Virus record (IMG/VR): IMGVR_UViG_3300035184_000339
Span: 1 to 25,694 of that record
Direction: 5' to 3' (one strand)
Source of the DNA: a virus
Length of the DNA stretch: 25,694 bases
Shown: positions 22,197 to 25,694 of the stretch, piece by piece
Layout: each line of letters begins with the position of its first letter
Position numbering within the stretch: position 1 is the first letter of the stretch
Position numbers and translations under genes: made by a program
Notes under the pieces: generated by a model
What the model was told of the DNA's origin: nothing
The model's database searches: none
Seen by the model: the letters and a program-made list of their open reading frames with translations, nothing else

Positions 22197-25100
22197 ATGA
22201 GCCAAGAAAGAGTTGACAACTTATTTGCTAGTGAAAGTTGGAGTGCAGTATACACTGCTTATAGTAGTATTAGTTTAAAAGCATACGATTTTGATACAAT
22301 CAGAGAAGCGTTACTCGCTTATGTACAACAAACATATCCTGATAAATTTAATGATTTCATTGCAAGTTCAGAATTTATCGCAATCTTAGATTTAGTTGCA
22401 TACGTTGGTCATTCACTATCATTTAGACTAGATATGAATACGCGGGAAAACTTCTTAGATACCGCGGAACGTAGAGAATCTATTCTTAGAATGGCAAAGA
22501 ACTTGGGCTACATTAAAACTAGACCAATCAATGCACGTGGCTACATGAAAATTACTAGTGTAACAACTAATCAAGATGTTGCTGATAATGAAGGCAATTC
22601 TCTCTCAAATACAACAGTGAATTGGAATGATGCCAACGATTCAAGTTGGTATGAAAACTTTATCACCATTTTGGATTCTTCCTTCTCTGAAAACTCTAAA
22701 GTTCAAGATCCAGTTTCAAGTCTCAATATTCAAGGTGTTGAAAACTTTCTTTATGAAGTTAATGAAAACCCTGCAAATAAGCGTGTAAATTATCCATTTA
22801 CTGCTAACATAGATGGCGAAAGTAGACGTTTCGAAACTGCAAAAGTACTAATGTCTGATAAATTAATAACTGAAGCAGAACCAAATGCATCAAGAAACTT
22901 TAGTATTATTAATCGTAATGATAATCTAGGCCCGGCGTCAGACCGTACGGGGTTCTTTGTGTACACAAAACTAGGTGAAATGCAGTTTAGTGACTATAGT
23001 TATAATACAAAAATGTCTAATAGAGTACAAGCGATTGGTGCTACAAATATCAGTAATACAGATGTGTGGGTACAAAAACTAGATTCAAATAATGCATATC
23101 TCTCCAGTGTTGCAATTGTGGATAATGACAGCAGAGAAACTGCAATCTATAATGCATTACGAAATGGCAGTGGTGACTTAGCTAGTATTACTACCAACAT
23201 CGACAATAGTATTCAAATTAATTTTCCAGATGGTATATTTGGCAATGCAGCTTATGGAAACTATCGTGTTTGGTACAGACGAGCGGATAACAGTAGTTTC
23301 GCAGTTAATGCAGATGATGTATCAGAAGTATCAGTTACTGTTCCGTATATCGGAGAGGACGGCCGAGCGTACAACTTAACACTAACGATGTCAACTACAA
23401 GAGATTTCTCTGAAAATTACGAGGCTGAAACATTCGAAAGTGTAAGAAGAATTGCCCCGAGGAGTTATTACTCTCAAGATAGAATGATTAATGCACAAGA
23501 TTATAACATATATCCTCTCACCCTTGGTTCAAACGTTATATCTAAATCAAAAGCGGTTAATACTTCATTTGCTGGCAAATCTCGATTCTTTGAAATGGAT
23601 GATCCGACCGGTCACCACTCAAATGTAAGTGTAACTGGAACAGACGGTAGCATTTATCTAGATGATGATAAAATTACTATGAACTTGACATACGATAGAA
23701 CAAATGGTCGCGCAGACGATTTTATCCGTAATGTTATGTCTACCGTAATCAAGCATCCTAGTTTGATAAACTTATACTATTGGGCAAACATGTTTAACCC
23801 TCATGCAGTAATAGATGTACCAAAACTAAGTTTTGAAGTTAAGCCCACTAATTTAAAAGTTATTGATGTTAAGTCTACACAGGTAGGCACACAAACATTT
23901 TTATATCCCGGGGACCATTTGTTAACAGTTGGCACAGAAGATTTAGCAGAATCTTGGACTACAGTTTCTGGACTTTCGATTTCAGAGGTAGGTAGTTCTG
24001 TCGAATCATTTTTAATTGACGACATCATTCCGGAAATGACTGGTAAAATCAATAAGGTTGTTCGCGGTTACCGAACTAGGTTTGAAGATACTGAAATTGC
24101 GAAAATAAAATCTGAAAAAATTGAAGACTTATCAGTAGAAACATTTGTCATTGCATATATTAATACTCCTAATACTAGTAGTTGGGAGTGGGTAATTCAT
24201 AATTCAGTAACTGATGTTCCATTAACAGAAGGAACAGATGTTTATATTACATTTACATACAGCGCCGGCGTAAGAGCAAATGAAGCAGAATATACAGCTA
24301 GGTTTAGTGGTAAAAAAGTTATATTCGAAAGTACTGATCAGGTTAAGTTTTTCTACAGTAATAAAAAATTCGTTGTTGACAATGAAACTAATTTGGCAGA
24401 GAGAGACCTTATATTATTAAATTATTACACCACAACATTAGATGGTAATACCACTATCGTAGAACCTGATAGTATGAAAATTAATATAGGCACTGCGCCA
24501 TTATCTTCTATAGTAGACAATGGCGACAATACTGCTACGTTTGATGGTGTATATGCAAATACTGGTGCAGATTTGACCAATGAATTTGTTGAAAATTCAC
24601 AATCTTATAATCCTGTAAGCACACAACATAAATTGATATCACCTGTTGGGATTGAATATCCTATCACGCCTACGTTACCTTCTTCTGATACAGTAATTGG
24701 TAACGCACCGTTGTACACAGTTACGTATAATATAGATGATCTTGGTTCACTTGTAGGTGATGCGATAGACACTGAAGAAGAGCCATCGGTTACTGCAACC
24801 GCAGAATATGTTTATTCAATTAATCCATCATTGGTGGAAAAAGAGATCGATGCGAATGTTAATACAGCCACGTTTACTACTACGCACACAGAAACATCAT
24901 TATCTGACAACGGAATGAAAGGTATTATTAGTTCGGAGTATTTTAGTCTTGCTACGATAACGAACAATTTTGTTTGGATTGATGAAAACGAATTGCCTGT
25001 TGGAGAAACACTAGATACTGCAATCGCCCCGATGCTTGGTGTACAAACAGATTATATTACTTCAGTTCTTGGATCAACATATGAATTCACATTCCCGGAC

Positions 25101-25694
25101 ATGATTGGTTCTGGTTGGACAATAAATGAACTAGATGACGACATTTACTGGAAACAGTTTGCATTTGGTGAAGCTAACTTCGTTTCGACACAAGCGGTGA
25201 ATATTAATACTATCATAATTAAGAACGAATTAAATGAAATTATTGATCGTAATCATTGTGAAATTTCATCTGTTGGTAATAATCATAGAATTGTATTCTG
25301 GACTACTAATCCAGGCATAGGATCAATATTAAGTATTTTTGTAGAGGGTACTGGCGAAGCAGATTTGAATGAGTTCTCGGTTAGAGTAGAACGTACAGTA
25401 GTGTCTACTGTTGTGGATCAAACATTCGTTGAAACATATGGCGAAATAGAAAGTTATATAGCAGATGAATTCATCACTTCTTCTGGCTACATTGACTATA
25501 CAAAAGTAAAACTATACACGGAAGATACTACCAGAAATCCACATGGTATTTTGCAGGTATTCTCTAACACAGATAACAGTGCAAACAGTGGCATAGTTGG
25601 AGATATTTCAATTATTGAATTTGCTCATGTTATTTTGGAAAACTATTTTATTGACGGTGTAGAATACGAGCGTGTTAGTGATAGAGCAATTGCA
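22197..25694 (+). CDS. 6: gp6 baseplate wedge subunit (3' end beyond window)
   Basis: The frame starts at ATG 22197 and is open to the window edge, at least 1166 codons. The first ~440 residues match T4-group gp6 (baseplate J-like): 'FIASSEFIAILDLVAYVGHSLSFRLDMN', 'ENFLDTAERRESILRMAKNLGY', 'FPDGIFGN' and 'RIAPRSYYSQDRMINAQDYN', each characteristic. gp6 forms the inner baseplate ring that drives the hexagon-to-star change on contraction. T4 gp6 has 660 residues, so this one is at least 500 longer. The extra C-terminal part is Thr/Asp/Glu-rich and beta-like with no domain I recognise. An AGAG ribosome site overlaps the end of gp25. Confidence 0.95.
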   Translation, partial: MSQERVDNLFASESWSAVYTAYSSISLKAYDFDTIREALLAYVQQTYPDKFNDFIASSEFIAILDLVAYVGHSLSFRLDMNTRENFLDTAERRESILRMAKNLGYIKTRPINARGYMKITSVTTNQDVADNEGNSLSNTTVNWNDANDSSWYENFITILDSSFSENSKVQDPVSSLNIQGVENFLYEVNENPANKRVNYPFTANIDGESRRFETAKVLMSDKLITEAEPNASRNFSIINRNDNLGPASDRTGFFVYTKLGEMQFSDYSYNTKMSNRVQAIGATNISNTDVWVQKLDSNNAYLSSVAIVDNDSRETAIYNALRNGSGDLASITTNIDNSIQINFPDGIFGNAAYGNYRVWYRRADNSSFAVNADDVSEVSVTVPYIGEDGRAYNLTLTMSTTRDFSENYEAETFESVRRIAPRSYYSQDRMINAQDYNIYPLTLGSNVISKSKAVNTSFAGKSRFFEMDDPTGHHSNVSVTGTDGSIYLDDDKITMNLTYDRTNGRADDFIRNVMSTVIKHPSLINLYYWANMFNPHAVIDVPKLSFEVKPTNLKVIDVKSTQVGTQTFLYPGDHLLTVGTEDLAESWTTVSGLSISEVGSSVESFLIDDIIPEMTGKINKVVRGYRTRFEDTEIAKIKSEKIEDLSVETFVIAYINTPNTSSWEWVIHNSVTDVPLTEGTDVYITFTYSAGVRANEAEYTARFSGKKVIFESTDQVKFFYSNKKFVVDNETNLAERDLILLNYYTTTLDGNTTIVEPDSMKINIGTAPLSSIVDNGDNTATFDGVYANTGADLTNEFVENSQSYNPVSTQHKLISPVGIEYPITPTLPSSDTVIGNAPLYTVTYNIDDLGSLVGDAIDTEEEPSVTATAEYVYSINPSLVEKEIDANVNTATFTTTHTETSLSDNGMKGIISSEYFSLATITNNFVWIDENELPVGETLDTAIAPMLGVQTDYITSVLGSTYEFTFPDMIGSGWTINELDDDIYWKQFAFGEANFVSTQAVNINTIIIKNELNEIIDRNHCEISSVGNNHRIVFWTTNPGIGSILSIFVEGTGEADLNEFSVRVERTVVSTVVDQTFVETYGEIESYIADEFITSSGYIDYTKVKLYTEDTTRNPHGILQVFSNTDNSANSGIVGDISIIEFAHVILENYFIDGVEYERVSDRAIA

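Overview
This window looks like part of the genome of a marine T4-like myovirus. Recognisable T4 morphogenesis, recombination and late-transcription genes are packed with little spacing, often overlap by 1-11 bases, and sit on both strands of visibly AT-rich DNA. The portal, gp6, gp25, gp46/gp47 and gp55 homologues resemble those of cyanophages and pelagiphages more than those of enteric T4. A Pelagibacter-type or similar low-GC marine host is likely, but this is inference. No tRNA, transposon, integrase or CRISPR array was seen.

Layout. (1) 1-2577, minus strand: portal gp20, a small basic protein, then an acidic gp67-like prohead core protein cut by the window edge. (2) 2641-5840: a probable tape measure protein (minus), diverging from a gp26-like tail-assembly protein (plus). 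The latter overlaps a short second ORF in the -1 frame at a textbook slippery site. (3) 5841-6618: a stretch without convincing genes that can form many hairpins and has its own promoter-like sequence, a candidate large structured RNA. (4) 6619-7763: a PD-(D/E)XK nuclease, two small proteins and a candidate ~105-nt small RNA. (5) 7773-12086, minus strand: one operon of late sigma factor gp55, nuclease gp47, a short-chain dehydrogenase and ATPase gp46, driven by a perfect-consensus sigma-70 promoter. (6) 12242-20908, plus strand: tail and baseplate block with a gp48-like cap, gp53-like wedge, giant hub protein with an N-terminal muralytic-like domain, gp5-like spike carrying a C-terminal M15-type peptidase, and a lysozyme-like protein. 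(7) 20905-21715, minus strand: a two-gene cassette containing a complete ClpP protease. (8) 21833-25694, plus strand: wedge proteins gp25 and gp6, the latter running off the end.

Regulation. Two promoter classes are visible. Near-perfect bacterial sigma-70 promoters (TTGACA-N17-TATAAT) precede gp20, the gp55-gp47-gp46 operon and the small-RNA region. T4-late-type boxes (TATAAATA, or the variant GATAAATA) precede gp67, the tape measure gene, the gp48-like cap and gp25. The last two lie in an almost identical ~52-bp module. gp55 encoded here is presumably the factor that reads the late boxes, so the host polymerase would first express the gp55/46/47 operon and the modified polymerase would then switch on virion genes.
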